Notes: generated by a model not told the origin, from the sequence alone. Numbered from the stretch's first letter, positions 35,105 through 45,071 are shown. The stretch: 60,330 bases of DNA from Chloroflexota bacterium (GCA_009377635.1 WHTR01000005.1:1-60330); one strand, 5' to 3'. Numbers and translations are program-made.

Positions 35105-36484
35105 ATGGCCACCGCTCCATCGCTTGCGTCGGAGCCGTACCTGGCGCGGCAGGCGCGTCGGGAATCGGCCGCCCGGACGTATCCGCGGAACCTGCCGATC
35201 GTGTTGTCCCACGCCCGAGGCATCTACGTGACCGACGTCGATGGCATTACGTACCTCGACTGCCTGACCGGTGCGGGAACGCTCGCGCTTGGTCACAATC
35301 ACCCCGTGGTGGTCGAGGCAATCCGCGGTCTGCTGGATCGTGGGGCCCCGCTGCAGACCCTCGACCTGCCCACTCCGGTCAAGGACGAGTTCGTAGAGAC
35401 GCTCTTTGCGTGCCTCCCAAAGGGCCTGGCGGCCGACGCCCGCATCCAGTTCTGCGGACCGGCGGGCGCTGACGCGGTCGAGGCCGCGCTGAAGCTCGCC
35501 AAGACTGTCACCGGCCGACGTGGCGTCCTTTCCTTCGCTGGTGGATACCACGGCATGACGCACGGCGCGCTCGCCGTCACGGGTAACGTCGCCGTGAAAG
35601 CGCCGGTAAGCGGTCTCGCCCCCGACGTGCATTTCCTGCCGTATCCCTACTCCTATCGCTGTCCCTTCGGAGTTGGCGGTCATGCGGCGGTGTGCATCGC
35701 CGCGCGCTACGTGGAGCGCGTGCTGGACGACCCAGAGAGCGGCGTCGTTCAGCCCGCGGCCCTGATCTGCGAGGTGGTGCAGGGCGAGGGCGGTGTCATT
35801 CCGGCACCCGACGAGTGGATGCACGAGATGCGCCGAATCACGGCCGAGCATGACGTCCTCCTCATCGTCGACGAGGTGCAGACCGGTGTGGGCCGCACCG
35901 GCGCGCTCTGGGCTGTCGAGCACAGCGGCATCACCCCGGACATCATGATCCTCTCCAAGGCGATCGGTGGGGGCCTCCCCCTGGCCGTCATCGTCTACCG
36001 AGGGAACCTAGACCGCTGGAATCCCGGAGCGCACGCCGGGACGTTCCGAGGCAACCAGCTTGCGATGGCAGCCGGCGTCGCCACACTGCGTCACGTTGTC
36101 GCCGAGGATCTGCCGGCGCACGCGGCTGCTCAGGGAGCACGCTTGCAGGCCCGACTGCGCGAGATCCAGACGGCGACCCGCTGCATCGGCGACGTCCGTG
36201 GGCGGGGGCTGATGGTCGGCGTGGAGATCATCGATGCCGAGGCCGACGCCGACCCGTTGGGCAGTCGGCTGTCGCACCCTCGGCTCGCCCGCGCTGTTCA
36301 AGCCGAGTGTCTGCGACGGGGCCTGATCGTCGAGCTCGGCGGACGCCATGGGTCCGTGGTGCGCTTCCTCCCGCCGCTCATTGTGACCGCCGAACAGATC
36401 GAGACGATTGCCGACCGATTCGGTGCAGCAGTCACGGTGGCCGAGCGGGCCGTCCAGCCCGTGCCGATGAGGAAGGGGCGATGA
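35105..36484 (+). CDS. rhbA: Diaminobutyrate-2-oxoglutarate aminotransferase (siderophore pathway)
   Basis: A 459-residue class III aminotransferase. It makes L-2,4-diaminobutyrate from aspartate semialdehyde and glutamate, the first step to 1,3-diaminopropane. Seen are GTLALGHNHPVVVEAI near 60, the PLP-contacting FAGGYHGMTHGALAVTGN near 145, VDEVQTGVGRTG near 260 and the PLP lysine in ILSKAIGGGLPLAV near 285. Context with the decarboxylase and IucA/IucC synthetases identifies it as RhbA/DabA-like rather than an ectoine EctB. AGGAGGAGG precedes the start; TTG 35102 is one codon earlier. It overlaps the next gene by four bases. Confidence 0.9.
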   Translation: MATAPSLASEPYLARQARRESAARTYPRNLPIVLSHARGIYVTDVDGITYLDCLTGAGTLALGHNHPVVVEAIRGLLDRGAPLQTLDLPTPVKDEFVETLFACLPKGLAADARIQFCGPAGADAVEAALKLAKTVTGRRGVLSFAGGYHGMTHGALAVTGNVAVKAPVSGLAPDVHFLPYPYSYRCPFGVGGHAAVCIAARYVERVLDDPESGVVQPAALICEVVQGEGGVIPAPDEWMHEMRRITAEHDVLLIVDEVQTGVGRTGALWAVEHSGITPDIMILSKAIGGGLPLAVIVYRGNLDRWNPGAHAGTFRGNQLAMAAGVATLRHVVAEDLPAHAAAQGARLQARLREIQTATRCIGDVRGRGLMVGVEIIDAEADADPLGSRLSHPRLARAVQAECLRRGLIVELGGRHGSVVRFLPPLIVTAEQIETIADRFGAAVTVAERAVQPVPMRKGR

Positions 36485-37968
36485 GCACTCTGCTGAAGGT
36501 TCCATCGGGTCCGCTCTTCGCCACCGGCTCTGACGGCTCCACTGCGCATGTCCAGGCGCTCGCCGCTGCAGCTCGAGCGGTGGCCGCCGGCGTAGCGGCG
36601 CGGGGCGGTCCGGCGCCGGCCGAGCCGCCAGACGGAGTGGACGCAGCCGTAGCTGAGCTCAACCCACTTCCCGCGGACGGTGTGGGACTTGAGGAAGTCC
36701 TCCTTGAGGTGGCCACGGCCGTGGTCGCCCGGAGCATCGACCCCACTCATCCTGCCTGTGCAGCGCACCTTCACTGCCCGCCGCTCGTCGCGGCGCTCGC
36801 GGGCGAGGCCGTCGCTGCAGCGACGAACGCCTCTCTGGATTCCTGGGACCAGGCGGGTGGCGGAGCTGCTGTCGAGCGGCACCTGGTCGGCGAGCTGGCC
36901 CGGCTGATCGGCTGGGGGCGCGCCGCGGACGGCGTCTTCACGCCCGGCGGGACGCAATCCAACCTCATGGGCTTACTGCTGGCCCGGGACCATGCCGCCC
37001 GAACAACACTCGGCTGGGACGTCGCTGCCCAGGGCCTGCCGCCCGATCATGGGCGCTATCGCGTCCTCTGCTCAACCGCTGCTCATTTCTCGGTCAGCCG
37101 CGCCGCTGCCCTCCTCGGCCTGGGCGAAGCTGCCGTCGTACCGGTCGGTACTGATCCCAACGGCCGGATGGACCCAGCCGCTCTCGACAAGGTTTTCCAC
37201 CGCCTCGATGCCCAAGTGCTGCGACCAGTTGCTATGGTCGCGACGGCCGGCACGACCGACTTCGGCAGCATCGACCCCCTCGTCTGCATCTCCGAGCGTA
37301 CCCGCTCCCGGAACATCTGGCTCCATGTCGACGCCGCCTACGGTGCCGGTCTGCTCTTGTCTGACCGCCACCGCTGGCAACTTGACGGTCTCTCCGCCGC
37401 CGATTCGGTCGCGATTGACTTCCACAAGTTTGGCTGGCAGCCGATCACCTGTGGCACGTTCCTCGTCCGAGATTCGGCGAGCTTCGCCCCGCTGGCCCGG
37501 CGGGTCGCGTATCTCAACGCGTCCGAAGATGAGGCAGCCGGGTATGAGAGCCTGCTGGGGAAGTCGCTCCAGACGACCCGCCGCTGTGACGCGCTCAAGC
37601 TGCTCGTCACCTTCCGAGCGCTCGGGCGACGGGCGCTGGGGGCAATGGTCGACCACTGCCTCTCGCTCGCTCGTCACGCGGCAGCTCGCGTCGCCCGGGA
37701 GCCGCGGCTCGAGGCTGCACACACCCCGACGCTGTCCACGCTCGTCTTTCGGTATCTGCCGGACGATCGTGCCCGGTCAGATCTCGTCAACGCCGCAACG
37801 CGCCGAACGCTGCTCGCTGGCGGGCGGGCAGTTGTCGGACGGACCGAGGTCGCTGGTCACGTCCACCTCAAGCTCACATTCCTCAACCCCGCTGCAACTC
37901 CGACCGATGTGGACACGTTGATCGACGTGGTCCTGCGTACCTGCTGTCAGCTGGAGGCTCGCCCATGA
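36481..37968 (+). CDS. rhbB: L-2,4-diaminobutyrate decarboxylase
   Basis: Decarboxylates diaminobutyrate to 1,3-diaminopropane. The 495-residue group II PLP decarboxylase shows GVFTPGGTQSNLMGLLLARD near 155, TAGTTDFGSIDPL near 260, WLHVDAAYGAGLLLS near 280 and the PLP lysine in IDFHKFGWQPI near 320. Related glutamate or tyrosine decarboxylases share these motifs; the diaminobutyrate substrate is inferred from the adjacent aminotransferase. It overlaps both neighbours by ATGA junctions, within a seven-gene transcript. Confidence 0.9.
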   Translation: MSTLLKVPSGPLFATGSDGSTAHVQALAAAARAVAAGVAARGGPAPAEPPDGVDAAVAELNPLPADGVGLEEVLLEVATAVVARSIDPTHPACAAHLHCPPLVAALAGEAVAAATNASLDSWDQAGGGAAVERHLVGELARLIGWGRAADGVFTPGGTQSNLMGLLLARDHAARTTLGWDVAAQGLPPDHGRYRVLCSTAAHFSVSRAAALLGLGEAAVVPVGTDPNGRMDPAALDKVFHRLDAQVLRPVAMVATAGTTDFGSIDPLVCISERTRSRNIWLHVDAAYGAGLLLSDRHRWQLDGLSAADSVAIDFHKFGWQPITCGTFLVRDSASFAPLARRVAYLNASEDEAAGYESLLGKSLQTTRRCDALKLLVTFRALGRRALGAMVDHCLSLARHAAARVAREPRLEAAHTPTLSTLVFRYLPDDRARSDLVNAATRRTLLAGGRAVVGRTEVAGHVHLKLTFLNPAATPTDVDTLIDVVLRTCCQLEARP

Positions 37969-39678
37969 ATTTCAAGCAGGCTGCATCCAATGCCGCCATC
38001 GAAGCGCTCGTTAACTGTTGGCTGCGGGAAACCGGACTGGTCGGTCAGATCGATGCGTCCGCTCGAGGAGGCGCCGTACGACTGTCGCTCCCGCGCCTCG
38101 GTCTGGAGATCGGTGCGGAGCTCGCCTCGTGGTCTCGGACCGGCCGCCATCGCTGGGGGCGCGTGACCTTCGGCCGGGGCGTGCCCGCCGACCCGGTGTC
38201 CCTCGCGGCTCTGCTAGCGCGGGAGGCGGCGGTCGCCGAGGCGGATGATGGGGTTGCAGCATTCGTCGTTCGCGTCGCCGACAGCACGGCCCGAATCGCG
38301 GACTTTCTCGAGGCACGTGCCTGGCAGTCGGGGACTTCTACAGCCACCGCATTTCTCGACGCGGAGCAGTCGCTCCTGCTCGGCCACCCGTTCCACCCGA
38401 CGCCGAAAAGCCGTGAAGGTCTGACCGCTGTTGAGGCTCGGCGCTACTCGCCGGAGCTGCGGGGTGCCTTCCCCCTGCATTGGTTCCGCGCTGACCGACG
38501 AGTCATTAGTGAGGACTCGGCAGTCGACAGGCCCGCATCGGAGCTGCTGGCCCGTCTCGCCGGCTTCGAGCGCGGAGAGGCGGGCCGACGTGCTCGTCCC
38601 CGCGCATCCCTGGCAGGCGCGACTCCTCCTTGCTCAGCCGTATGTCCAGGAACTCTCAAAGAATGGGTTGCTGGTCGATCTCGGTGAGCGGGACCCCGTT
38701 TGGTACCCGACCTCGTCCGTGCGCACGGTCTATCGGCCGGACGCGCCGTACATGCTCAAGCTCTCTCTGGCACTGCCCATCACCAATTCTGTGCGCTGCA
38801 ACCTCCGGAAGGAGCTCGCCCGCGGCGTCGAGGTGCATCGACTGCTCGAGACCTCCCTCGGCGACGACCTCTGTGCCCGGTTCCCCAGTTTCGGCATCGT
38901 CCGCGATCCCGCGTGGCTCACCGTCGACCCGCCGGCAGGCCGAAGCGAGTCCGGCTTCGAGGTGGTCATTCGGGAGAACCCCTGGCCGGCCGAGACCGAC
39001 GCCGACGCGGCCTGCGTCGCCGCGCTCTGTGCCGAGCGGCCTGACCGCCCAGGTGGCGCCTCCCGCTTGGATGAAGTCGTCCGCGGCCTCGCTGCCGCCC
39101 AGGGCCGCCCGATCCCAGAGGTTGCCCGTGATTGGTGGGACCGCTACCTAGAGGTCGTCGGCAGACCGCTCCTCTGGCTGTATGCCGTGCACGGGATCGC
39201 CCTTGAGGCCCATCAGCAGAACTCGGTCGTCGTGCTGCGAGACGGCTGGCCAGTCGCCTACCGGTACCGCGACAACCAGGGCTACTACTTCGCGCTCTCT
39301 CACGCCGATCGTCTGGCGGCCCTTGTGCCGAACCTCGGGGCCGAGAGCAGCACTGTGTGTGACGATGCAGTGGCTGATGAGCGGTTCGGGTACTACTTCG
39401 GCATCAACCACTTGCTCGGGATGATCGGCGCGTTAGGCGCCGCCGGTCTGGTCGATGAGCGAGACCTGCTCCGCGACCTGCACGCGTTCTTTACTCGGAC
39501 TGCTGCAACACTCCCGACGGTGCCGCCGGTGATCAGCAAGCTGCTCGCGTCCCCACGGCTGCGCTGCAAGGCCAACCTCCTCACGCGGGTCGCAGGCCTC
39601 GACGAGCTCGTTGGCCCCTTGGAGACACAGTCCGTGTACGTCGACATCGCCAATCCGATCGTGGAGGCCGTGTCATGA
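37965..39678 (+). CDS. rhbC: IucA/IucC-family siderophore synthetase, split by a +1 frameshift
   Basis: Condenses citrate with the hydroxamate amine as an NRPS-independent siderophore synthetase. The first part (37965 to about 38570) carries LLGHPFHPTPKSREGL near residue 145 and FPLHWFRA. The second part, in the next frame, resumes with ADVLVPAHPWQARLLLAQPY, then PYMLKLSLALPITNSVR and ends at 39678. Both halves align to one family without overlap, so a single extra base (or two missing) lies in 38565-38595. Restored length is about 570 residues, near the usual 580-600. It could be a sequencing error, a pseudogene or recoding. It overlaps the acetyltransferase gene. Confidence 0.85.
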
Positions 39679-40220
39679 CGATCTACACGGCTGACATCCC
39701 CAGGGGAGGACACTTTGCCCTACGGCCAGTCGACCTCGAAGTCGACCTCGACCTCCTTCACGCCTGGATGCATCAGCCGCATATCGTTCCTTTCTGGCAG
39801 CTCGCCATTGGGCGGGACGAGCTGGCTGTCTATCTGCGGGCGAAGGCATCTGCTGACCATGAGGGGCCGCTGATCGGGTGTTTGGACGGTCGGCCGATCT
39901 CCTACTGGGAGGCGTATTGGGCTGCCCGGGATCCGTTGGCCGCGTACTACGAGGTCGACGAGCACGATCAGGGCATTCACCTCTTGATTGGACCCCCGGA
40001 GTGCACCGGCCACGGGCTCGGCCTCCGGCTGCTGGAGGCCGTCGTGGCCTGGCAGTTCGGACGCGAGCCTCGCACGAGGCGGGTCGTCGCCGAGCCGGAC
40101 GTGCGCAACATGCGCATGATCCATGTCTTCACCCGCGCGGGGTTCCGGAAGGCTGGCGAGATTGAGCTACCCGATAAGCGCGCAGCGCTCATGGTCCGCG
40201 ACCGGGAGGTCTGTGGATGA
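39675..40220 (+). CDS. rhbD: Siderophore biosynthesis N-acetyltransferase
   Basis: A 181-residue GNAT of the IucB/RhbD/AlcB type. It transfers an acyl group from CoA to the hydroxylamine to form the hydroxamate. The first part has HFALRPVDLEVDLDLLHAWM and HIVPFWQ, the family substrate region. The acetyl-CoA region follows as IGPPECTGHGLGLRLLEAVV near 105, and EPDVRNMRMIHVFTRAGF near 140. It is translationally coupled on both sides. Confidence 0.9.
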   Translation: MTIYTADIPRGGHFALRPVDLEVDLDLLHAWMHQPHIVPFWQLAIGRDELAVYLRAKASADHEGPLIGCLDGRPISYWEAYWAARDPLAAYYEVDEHDQGIHLLIGPPECTGHGLGLRLLEAVVAWQFGREPRTRRVVAEPDVRNMRMIHVFTRAGFRKAGEIELPDKRAALMVRDREVCG

Positions 40221-41518
40221 TGCGCGTCCACGACCTCATCGGCGTCGGCATCGGCCCGTTCAACCTCAGTCTGGCCGCGCTGCTGGAGGGTGTCGACGGC
40301 GTGGATGCCCTCTTCTTTGACGCGAAACCGGCGTTCACATGGCACCCCGGCCTCCTGATCGAGGGCACGAGTATCCAGGTGCCGTTTCTGGCCGACCTTG
40401 TCACGCTGATCGATCCGACCAACCGCTGGAGCTATCTGAACTATCTCCGAGCCCACGACCGGCTCTATCGCTTCTACTTCCTTGAACGCTTCCATATTCC
40501 GCGGCGAGAGTACGACCACTACTGTCGGTGGGTGGCCGATGGGTCGCCGTCCTGCCACTTCGCCCGACGCGTCGACGCGATCGCATGGCATGGGGCCGAG
40601 GAGTGTTTCGTTGTTGACGTCGCCGACGTCATCGCGGGACGACGCGAGCAGCACGCAGCCCGGAACGTCGTTCTCGGCGTTGGCACAGTTCCCCACGTGC
40701 CGGCGCACTTGCACGGTATTCTTGGCGGCGACGTGTTTCACTCCGCGGACTTCCTCGACCAGCGGAATCGGTGCGCGGCCGCCGGCACGGTGACCATCGT
40801 GGGCTCCGGCCAGAGCGGTGCAGAGGTCTTCCTCGAGCTGCTCCGCGAACAGCCCGCCCACGGTTATCGGCTGCGGTGGCTGACTCGCTCACCTGGGTTC
40901 TTCCCCATGGAGTATTCGAAGCTCGGGCTCGAGCACTTCACGCCCGACTACACCCGCTACTTCCATGGTCTGCCCGACCACGTGCGCGATCGGATCGTGC
41001 CGACTCAGGACCTTCTCTACAAGGGCATCGGCGTCGAGACGATCGCCGAGATCTACGATCTGCTCTATGAGCGGAGCGTCGCTGGGGCGAATGTCGACGC
41101 GTGCCTGCTCGCCCATACGGAGGTCGAGTGTGCGGAGCGCACGTCAAACGGGCTGCGGCTGCGGTGCCGCCACCGGGAGCAGGATGCCGTGTTCATCCTT
41201 GAGACCGACCGTCTGATCCTGGCGACGGGCTATGGCGCCCGCGCGCCCGGCTGCCTGGCACCTCTAGCCGCCCTCATCGTTTGGGATGGCGCAGGTCGCT
41301 ATCGGGTCGGTCTCGACTACCGCGTCGAGATGAGCCCATCGGTGACGGGATCGCTGTTCGTGCAGAACGGTGAGCTTCACACGCACGGTGTGGGCGCGCC
41401 GGACCTCGGCCTTGGAGCGCACCGCGCCGCGGTCATCATCAATACCGTCGCCGGTCGGGAAGTCTATCGGCTGCCGACCCGCGTGGCCTTCACACAGTTC
41501 GGGACGCCCTGCCCGTGA
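40217..41518 (+). CDS. rhbE: Diamine/lysine-type N6-hydroxylating monooxygenase (IucD/RhbE family)
   Basis: A 433-residue flavin-dependent monooxygenase that hydroxylates the primary amine, here most likely 1,3-diaminopropane. FAD site GVGIGPFNLSLAALLEG near residue 10, NADPH site TIVGSGQSGAEVFLELL near 195 and the substrate/FAD motif LILATGYGARAPG near 335 are clear. Lysine and ornithine hydroxylases share these motifs, so substrate choice rests on rhbA and rhbB. The start has two adjacent ATGs. It overlaps both neighbours by four bases. Confidence 0.92.
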   Translation: MMRVHDLIGVGIGPFNLSLAALLEGVDGVDALFFDAKPAFTWHPGLLIEGTSIQVPFLADLVTLIDPTNRWSYLNYLRAHDRLYRFYFLERFHIPRREYDHYCRWVADGSPSCHFARRVDAIAWHGAEECFVVDVADVIAGRREQHAARNVVLGVGTVPHVPAHLHGILGGDVFHSADFLDQRNRCAAAGTVTIVGSGQSGAEVFLELLREQPAHGYRLRWLTRSPGFFPMEYSKLGLEHFTPDYTRYFHGLPDHVRDRIVPTQDLLYKGIGVETIAEIYDLLYERSVAGANVDACLLAHTEVECAERTSNGLRLRCRHREQDAVFILETDRLILATGYGARAPGCLAPLAALIVWDGAGRYRVGLDYRVEMSPSVTGSLFVQNGELHTHGVGAPDLGLGAHRAAVIINTVAGREVYRLPTRVAFTQFGTPCP

Positions 41519-42729
41519 CCGCGAAGCGCGGGATCACGCGCGCGGTCTTGCTCGGCGTCGTGTTCGCCCACGTCGCCACCGAGGCCGTGCTCTCGCCCTT
41601 CTACCCGCGCTTCTTTGCGGAGGTCTTCGGTGTCACCGACCTGTCCTTCACCGGGTACTACATCTTTGCCTGCCGCCTGGCTGTGGTTCTGGTCCTCCCG
41701 CTCTGGGGCCTGGCGGCCCGCTGGATTCCCGTGCGACAGCTCCTGACCGTTGGCCAGGCCGCTGCCGCTGCGTTCACAGGAGCGCTGGCCCTCGTGCCAA
41801 CGTCTGATCTGTTCCTAGGCCTGTCCGTTGCGCTTGTGGCGGCGAAGGCGAGCTCCTTTCTCGCCTATCCGCTGCTCGTCGAGCTGGAGGGCGGTCGGGA
41901 TCCAAGGGCCACGATCGTCCGTCACGGCGTAGTCTTCCACGCCGCCATCGTCGTTTCATCTGTGGTCGGCTCCATCGTGGTCAGCCTGCCCCAGCCGACC
42001 ATCATCTTTCCCGTCCTCGCCGTCGTCGACCTCGCGCAGCTCGCTGCCTGTCGAGCTGTGCTGCGCCCGGGCGTAGCTCTACCGATCCGATCGCCCGCTG
42101 ACACATCGACGTCCCACGCCGACCACGCACTGGTGGAGTCGAATGGTGGGCCGCTGGTCCGGTTGGCTGCGCTGGTCGGCCTGTTTCACCTTTCCGTTAA
42201 TACAGTCCGCCCGTTCTTCGCCGAGTGGCTCGTCGCCGACATCGGACTTTCGGTCAATGGTGCTGGCATCCTGTATCTGCTGCCGAACCTGGCGGCCCTG
42301 GCCGCCCTCGCCGGTGTCAGCGCGGTGCGCTGCCGCTTCCAGCCGGAACGCGCGTTGCCGGGTGCCCTCATCGCGGCGGGCGTCGGGCTGGCCTTGCAGC
42401 CTGTCATGGCTGCCACCGTGCTGCTGATCGCTGCTCGTCTGCTCTTCGGAGCCGCATTGAGCCTCGCACAGATGGGCCTCGACCTGCGGTTATTCGCTCA
42501 TAGGAGACGTGGCTTGCCTACCCGCTACAGCGTGTTCGCCGCAGCACAGAACGCGGGCCTGCTCGGGGCCCCCCTCGTCGCGACCGCCGCGGTGGCGAGC
42601 GCCGGGCTGATGGCCCCGCTCGCTGTCGGCGCGTTCGGCTGCGTGCTGGCATCTGCGTGGGCGTGGATGCCCAGCCGCTCGGGCGCTCCGATTCCGAAGA
42701 CCATCCGCGCTATCCACCTGTGGAGGTGA
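41515..42729 (+). CDS. MFS transporter, probable siderophore exporter
   Basis: A 404-residue membrane protein with about twelve helices and MFS-like repeats. The N-terminus is AVLLGVVFAHVATEAVLSPFYPRFF and the second half begins LVRLAALVGLFHLSVNTVRPFF. Position inside the biosynthetic operon, between the monooxygenase and second synthetase, points to export of the finished siderophore. Some siderophore-linked MFS proteins instead import, so direction is inferred. The GTG start overlaps the preceding stop. Confidence 0.85.
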   Translation: MTAKRGITRAVLLGVVFAHVATEAVLSPFYPRFFAEVFGVTDLSFTGYYIFACRLAVVLVLPLWGLAARWIPVRQLLTVGQAAAAAFTGALALVPTSDLFLGLSVALVAAKASSFLAYPLLVELEGGRDPRATIVRHGVVFHAAIVVSSVVGSIVVSLPQPTIIFPVLAVVDLAQLAACRAVLRPGVALPIRSPADTSTSHADHALVESNGGPLVRLAALVGLFHLSVNTVRPFFAEWLVADIGLSVNGAGILYLLPNLAALAALAGVSAVRCRFQPERALPGALIAAGVGLALQPVMAATVLLIAARLLFGAALSLAQMGLDLRLFAHRRRGLPTRYSVFAAAQNAGLLGAPLVATAAVASAGLMAPLAVGAFGCVLASAWAWMPSRSGAPIPKTIRAIHLWR

Positions 42730-42732
42730 CTC

Positions 42733-44514
42733 GTGATCGTCGATGAACCAACTGCGCTCACCCCTGACCGCTGGCAGACGGCCGGTCGCCGCCTGCTGGC
42801 CAAGATCCTTGCGGAGTTCGCCTACGAGGAGCTCCTCGAGCCGACTGACCTCGGCGGTGGCCAGTACCGCGTTGACCTGAGTGCCGGGGTCTCGTACGTC
42901 TTCAGAGCTCGGCGCCGGCTCTTCGATTCGTGGCGCGTCGATGACAGCTCCATCGAGCGGAGACAGGGCGAGGCCCGCGGGCCGGCTGACGACCCACTCC
43001 GCTTTGTCCTCGACGCGTATGAAACACTGGGTATCGCGCCGGCGACCGCTGGGCACCTCGTGCGCGAGCTTGCGGCGACTCTCGTGGCCGATACGCATAT
43101 TGCCGCGGCTGCCACGCGCAGCGCCGGCGAGCTGGCCGATCTCGATTATGCTCAGCTCGAGGGGGAGATGACGGGCCACCCCTGGATCGTGTTTAACAAG
43201 GGCCGGCTGGGTTTCAGCCACAGCGACTACTGCCGCTACGCGCCGGAAGCGCGCCGCTCCCTGCGACTTCCCTGGATGGCTGCCCATCGCAGCATCTCGT
43301 CCTACCAGGCGGTGCCCGGCCTCGGTCACGGTCGTCTGCTTGCCGGTGAGCTCGATGACCTCACTCGGGAGCGATTCGCCGCGATCCTCCGTGGGCGCGG
43401 CGCCGATCCTGACGACTACTACCTCCTCCCGGTACACCCGTGGCAATGGGAGCATGTCGTCATTCCTCTGTTCGCCGCCGATGTCGCTGCTGGTCGGCTC
43501 GTCGCACTCGGAGAGGGGCCCGACGCCTACCTTCCGCAGCAGTCCATCCGCACGTTCACCAATGTCAGCGCACCGCTGCGTCACCACCTCAAGCTGCCGC
43601 TCTCGATCCTGAACACCCTCGTCTGGCGCGGTCTTCCCAACGAGCGCACCGTCGCTGCTCCACAGGTGACCGCATACGTGACCGGCATCTGCGCTGCTGA
43701 CCCATTCTTGCGAGATGAGTGCCGACTCATCCTCCTGGGCGAGATCGCGAGCGTCAACGTGACACACATGGTGTTTGAGTCGCTTGCAGCCGCGCCCTAC
43801 CAGTACCGCGAGCTCCTCGGGTGCATCTGGCGGGAGTCGATCCTTACCAAACTCGATCCCGGCGAACGACCCCGAACCCTCGCCTCACTTCTGCACGAGG
43901 ATGCGCGCGGCGAGCCCCTCGTCGGCACGCTCATCGAGCGCTCCGGGCTCGCGGTGGCCGAATGGCTCGATCACCTGTTTGGAGCTGTCCTCCCGCCGCT
44001 CCTGCATTACTTGTATCAGTACGGAGTGGCTTTCAGCCCGCACGGTGAGAACGCCATCGTCGTGTTCGACGAGCGCGATGTGCCCACTCGGCTCGCGATC
44101 AAGGATTTCGTCGACGATGTCAACGTCAGCGCGCACCCCCTTCCCGAGCTCGAGGCGATGCCTGTCGACGTCCGAGCCGTCCTCCTGTGTGAGCCCCCGC
44201 TGTTTCTCTGCCAGTTCATCCAGACCGGGCTCTTCATCTGCCACCTGCGCTATCTATCGGATCTCATTGAGGACCGCTTCGGCTTCGATGAGCGTGCGTT
44301 CTGGCGATCGGTGCGTTGGCATGTGCGTGCGTATCAGGAGCGGTTCAGTCACCTGGCCGAACGGTTCGCTCTGTTCGACCTGCTCGCGCCGGATCTGGAG
44401 CGGCTGTGCCTCAACCGCAACCGGTTGCTCCTGGATGGCTACGCCGATCGGCCGGAACGGCCTCATGCGTCAGTCCACGGACGGGTTCCCAACGCGCTGG
44501 CGGTTGTCGACTGA
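42733..44514 (+). CDS. rhbF: IucA/IucC-family siderophore synthetase (second)
   Basis: A 593-residue, intact NIS synthetase that would add the second hydroxamate arm to the citrate half. Family motifs include TGHPWIVFNKGRLGFSHSDY near 150, YYLLPVHPWQWEHVV near 230, QQSIRTFTNVSAPLRHHLKL near 265, ESLAAAPYQYRELLGCIW near 350 and the C-terminal SPHGENAIVVFD near 435. The last gene of the operon. With the frameshifted synthetase it forms the usual RhbC/RhbF or IucA/IucC pair. GTG start three bases after the MFS gene. Confidence 0.92.
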   Translation: MIVDEPTALTPDRWQTAGRRLLAKILAEFAYEELLEPTDLGGGQYRVDLSAGVSYVFRARRRLFDSWRVDDSSIERRQGEARGPADDPLRFVLDAYETLGIAPATAGHLVRELAATLVADTHIAAAATRSAGELADLDYAQLEGEMTGHPWIVFNKGRLGFSHSDYCRYAPEARRSLRLPWMAAHRSISSYQAVPGLGHGRLLAGELDDLTRERFAAILRGRGADPDDYYLLPVHPWQWEHVVIPLFAADVAAGRLVALGEGPDAYLPQQSIRTFTNVSAPLRHHLKLPLSILNTLVWRGLPNERTVAAPQVTAYVTGICAADPFLRDECRLILLGEIASVNVTHMVFESLAAAPYQYRELLGCIWRESILTKLDPGERPRTLASLLHEDARGEPLVGTLIERSGLAVAEWLDHLFGAVLPPLLHYLYQYGVAFSPHGENAIVVFDERDVPTRLAIKDFVDDVNVSAHPLPELEAMPVDVRAVLLCEPPLFLCQFIQTGLFICHLRYLSDLIEDRFGFDERAFWRSVRWHVRAYQERFSHLAERFALFDLLAPDLERLCLNRNRLLLDGYADRPERPHASVHGRVPNALAVVD

Positions 44515-44585
44515 TTCGTCGGCCTCGAGCGAACCCGGGAACAGCGGCGGCGTCGCAGAGCCTGCGTGCCTGTGCGGAGCTCTGG

Positions 44586-45071
44586 CTACTGGCCCGGCTG
44601 TCCCGACGCGTGTGCGTGCGCCTCACGGGCCGACTGGCACGAGGGACAGAGTCCGTAGAAGTCGAGGCGCGGCCGGACGCGATAGTATCCTGTTCGGGCC
44701 GCCACCGTGGCGATGAGCCCATCCATGTCGCCGACCTCGAGGTCCTGGATTCGGCCGCATTGGGTGCAGATCACGTGCGGATGGGGCTGAGGGATGTTCG
44801 CGTCGTACCGGTTGGCGCTATCACGGAACTCGAGCTCAAGGATCTCGCCGAGATCTTTGAGCACCTCAATGGTCTTGTACACCGTGGCGGGACTCATCAT
44901 GGGAAACGTCGGCGCGACCTCGCGGTAGATGTGATCGGCGCTCGGGTGGTGTGGACTGGACACGAGCGCACGGAGTACGGTGAGGCGCTGCGGCGTGAGG
45001 CGTTGGCCGCGAGCGCGGATCTTCCGCACGATGGCTTCAACGCGCGTCTCGACGTGCTGCTGTGTGACCAC
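44586..45071 (-). CDS. Fur/PerR-family metal-responsive repressor
   Basis: A 161-residue regulator with the winged-helix part RLTPQRLTVLRALVSS and SPATVYKTIEVLKDLG, then the dimerisation part with NRYDANIPQPHPHVICTQCG near 95 and the second zinc pair LCPSCQ near 145. Histidines and cysteines for both the regulatory and structural metal are present, and the set resembles PerR or Fur. GTG 45071 is chosen because GAGGAGG precedes it closely; ATG 45110 is a longer alternative. It converges on the siderophore operon and is the natural candidate for its control. Confidence 0.9.
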   Translation of the reverse strand: MVTQQHVETRVEAIVRKIRARGQRLTPQRLTVLRALVSSPHHPSADHIYREVAPTFPMMSPATVYKTIEVLKDLGEILELEFRDSANRYDANIPQPHPHVICTQCGRIQDLEVGDMDGLIATVAARTGYYRVRPRLDFYGLCPSCQSAREAHAHASGQPGQ

